24,290 nucleotides of DNA, from IMG/VR virus record IMGVR_UViG_3300025141_000729, positions 1 through 24,290 of that record. One strand, written 5' to 3'. The stretch comes from a virus. A program made the translations under genes and the position numbers. Shown in pieces: positions 22,544 through 24,290 of this stretch (the first letter of the stretch is position 1; the number at the start of each line of letters is the position of its first letter). Below the pieces are notes generated by a model that was given only the letters and a program-made list of their open reading frames with translations, had not been told where the DNA came from and made no database searches.

Positions 22544-22557
22544 GTATTATAATTAGT
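22544..22557 (-). promoter_or_regulatory. Promoter-like motif overlapping the gp46 stop
   Basis: The minus strand reads ACTAATTATAATAC, with TATAAT at 22551-22546, ending 18 bases before the ATG at 22525. Its first base is the last base of the gp46 stop codon. It is one of the two best matches to the shared pattern ACTAnTTATAATA and would start a transcript for the membrane-protein and fiber genes. Confidence 0.45.
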
Positions 22558-24290
22558 TATTGGTTTACAAAAGCATACCCTTCTTGTCGGTCGATGTCGA
22601 TTGTCATATCGACGCAGTCTTTCAGAGAGTCCAGGTGGGAGATCAAAAGGACTGTCTTGAAATAATTCTTGACCATGTCGAGGATTCGGACGAAGCCTTC
22701 CATGTTATCTGCGTCAAGAGCGGTCCCTGGCTCATCTAAGATGAACAGGTCTGACTTGGGTAGGTTTGAGACATTGAGCAGAGCGAGGCGAATTGCCATT
22801 GCTGCAATAGTCTTTTCTGCTCCTGAACCGAGTTCAATCGGTCGTGCTTCATAGCGTGGGTGCTTGATGAAGATTTCTAATTTCTTTCCCTCTGCTTCAA
22901 AGAACACTTCAAAGTCTACAATGTTTGTGAGGGTCTTAAGAATCTCTTCGTTGATGAATGGAAGTTTCTTTTTAATGATGTCATATGGGATTCCATTAGG
23001 GTGTACGCTCTTCATGAAGAGTTCGTAAGCAGCAAAGTTCTCTCTTGATACTCGTAGCTCTTCTTTCTGCTCGTTAATGTTCTCCAGCTTTTGCTCGAAA
23101 TAACCGTGCTTTTTGTGGAGTTCAAGAAGTTGCTCTTCACAATCTCCAAGGAGACTGTTGCAAGTGCTGATTTCACTGTTCAGGCTTCTCTTCTTCGTGA
23201 TGAGTCCACCGAGGTTTTCAATCGCCTCTTTGTTCTCCTCGTACTCACTCTTCTTAGATAACAACGCTGCCTGCTCCTGCTCAAGCTGAAGAGATTTTGT
23301 CTTGTCCCTTTCTGTTTTGAGGGTCAGATCGTTTATCTGCTGCTCTATAGAGCGTCTCTTGGTCTGCATCTGCGTGACCATTTCCAGATGTTGAGTAACC
23401 TTTTCCGGGTCTAACTCATCCAAGAGACCCTGTTCTTTGGCCCTGGAGGAGTTCAACGTGGTGATTAGAGCGGCGATGTTGTTTATTTGGTCCTTTGCTT
23501 TGTATGCGTCGGCAATAAACTTGCAATGAGAGAACTCCTCGCCACAAGGGACTTCGTTAAGAAGATTACTTTTCTTCTTTGCTCTCGTTGCCTTTTCTTC
23601 GGCTTTCTGGATATCTCTTGCTTGAACCTGAATGTTATCTAGGTGCTCGTTGATTGTTTGTTGTTTACTTCGTAGAGCTTCTTCACCAAGGTCGTTCAGG
23701 AGATTATCAATCTTCTTCAAGACGTCTTTGCGGTCTTTCAATTCTAAGGCGGTTGTCTTGGCCTCCTTCTTGAGAGATACTAGCTCTCCCTTCAATCTCT
23801 TCAACTCTGAAGTAATATGCGTAATGTTTATCGGCTCGGCAGGAATGGAGTTGATTAGGTCTTCAACAGCCTTCAATTCTGTCTCGAATGTCTCCAGATT
23901 TGTCTTTATCTTCTGGCATTCTTTCTTTTGTTTGCCTGTCTCTTTCTCGTTGGCGTCCAGAAGTTCTTGATTTTCTTCAATTTCTTGATCATAATCTCGC
24001 TCTTCAAGTCTCTTGAGAGCGCCACGTAGGTCTGAAATGTCGTCCTTTGCCATACGATATTTCTTCTCAAAGATTTCAAGGTCAATGAACTTCGCTAGAA
24101 TCTCTTTGCGCTTTGTAGAACCCTCGCTAATAAACGAGAGGGAACCCAACTGAGAAGCCATTGAGGTCATCAAGAAGTCTTCCATTGTCCCGAAGACCTT
24201 ACGGATGTTCTTGTCCGTCTCGTTTCGGCTTGTTCCATTTAAACTATTGGCCTCACATAAAACTTGGTCATAGTTTGTGAACTCAATGTC
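22557..24290 (-). CDS. 46: Recombination endonuclease/ATPase subunit, gp46 (SbcC/Rad50)-like, N-terminus outside window
   Basis: SMC-like ATPase that with gp47 resects DNA ends in recombination-dependent replication. The frame is open to the window edge (577 codons visible); an internal ATG at 24185 is not the true start because the conserved stretch RNETDKNIRKVFGTMEDF runs through it. The Walker A lobe is therefore outside. Visible parts in order (numbering from that internal Met) are long coiled coils, a hook-like CGEEFSHC (C214 and C221) in place of the classical C-x2-C, a second coiled coil, the ABC signature ELGSGAEKTIAAMAIRL (about 451-467), Walker B LFILDEPGTALD (about 480-491) and the H-loop LLISH (His517). 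The only replication/recombination gene in the window, it precedes the lysis-like and fiber genes. Confidence 0.9.
   Translation of the reverse strand, partial: DIEFTNYDQVLCEANSLNGTSRNETDKNIRKVFGTMEDFLMTSMASQLGSLSFISEGSTKRKEILAKFIDLEIFEKKYRMAKDDISDLRGALKRLEERDYDQEIEENQELLDANEKETGKQKKECQKIKTNLETFETELKAVEDLINSIPAEPINITHITSELKRLKGELVSLKKEAKTTALELKDRKDVLKKIDNLLNDLGEEALRSKQQTINEHLDNIQVQARDIQKAEEKATRAKKKSNLLNEVPCGEEFSHCKFIADAYKAKDQINNIAALITTLNSSRAKEQGLLDELDPEKVTQHLEMVTQMQTKRRSIEQQINDLTLKTERDKTKSLQLEQEQAALLSKKSEYEENKEAIENLGGLITKKRSLNSEISTCNSLLGDCEEQLLELHKKHGYFEQKLENINEQKEELRVSRENFAAYELFMKSVHPNGIPYDIIKKKLPFINEEILKTLTNIVDFEVFFEAEGKKLEIFIKHPRYEARPIELGSGAEKTIAAMAIRLALLNVSNLPKSDLFILDEPGTALDADNMEGFVRILDMVKNYFKTVLLISHLDSLKDCVDMTIDIDRQEGYAFVNQ

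Noticed and set aside
22541-22575. A standard sigma70 promoter around TATAAT at 22546-22551
   Set aside because: The nearest TTGTAA-like hexamer is only about 13 bases upstream, too close for a normal -35 element. It is kept as a phage-type motif instead.
24183-24185. ATG at 24185 as the start of the gp46-like gene
   Set aside because: The upstream frame is open to the window edge and encodes family-like sequence (NETDKNIRKVFGT), so the Met is internal.

Overview
The window is a contiguous piece of a tailed-phage genome of the T4-like (contractile-tailed myovirus) type. Every supported gene lies on the minus strand, so transcription runs from high to low coordinates. The evidence is a near-complete T4-style head and tail set: large terminase (gp17), portal (gp20), prohead protease (gp21), scaffold (gp22), major capsid protein (gp23), neck and tail-completion proteins (gp13/14/15-like) and tail sheath (gp18), plus a gp46/SbcC-like recombination subunit. 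Several of the unassigned proteins resemble, from memory, those of marine T4-like phages. The host cannot be read from the sequence. No tRNA, integrase, transposon or CRISPR array was seen.

Layout in transcription order. (1) 24290-22557: C-terminal part of the gp46-like ATPase, whose N-terminus lies outside the window. (2) 22525-21494: three small overlapping or tightly packed membrane-protein genes that look like a lysis or envelope cassette. (3) 21479-16773: two fiber-type proteins, each ending in a peptidase-S74 intramolecular chaperone domain. The second is 1196 residues with nested internal duplications, follows a hairpin-rich leader and ends at a strong terminator. (4) 16646-15206: two small cysteine-rich putative zinc-binding proteins and one unknown protein. 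(5) 15185-11695: terminase and portal. (6) 11717-10048: three unassigned proteins, two of which appear to start at TTG. (7) 9954-5265: protease, a small possible core protein, a ribosomal protein bS21 homologue, a possible head or virion surface protein, scaffold and major capsid protein, closed by a strong terminator. (8) 5158-1: gp13-, gp14- and gp15-like genes, then the sheath gene, which runs off the window.

The genes form one assembly line: DNA packaging (terminase, portal), prohead building and maturation (protease, scaffold, capsid), neck closure and tail sheath. The order differs from T4, where genes 13-14-15 precede 16-17-18 and 18-19-20-21-22-23 follow. Here the terminase directly precedes the portal and the neck genes sit between gp23 and the sheath.

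The points most worth a second look are the bS21 gene translationally coupled inside the head operon; a recurring intergenic motif (ACTAnYTA followed by A/T-rich sequence) 6 to 130 bases upstream of seven start codons, a candidate phage promoter; the structured leader of the long fiber gene; the nested fiber repeats whose protein is nearly identical but whose codons have diverged; and N-terminal peptides that may target proteins to the prohead.
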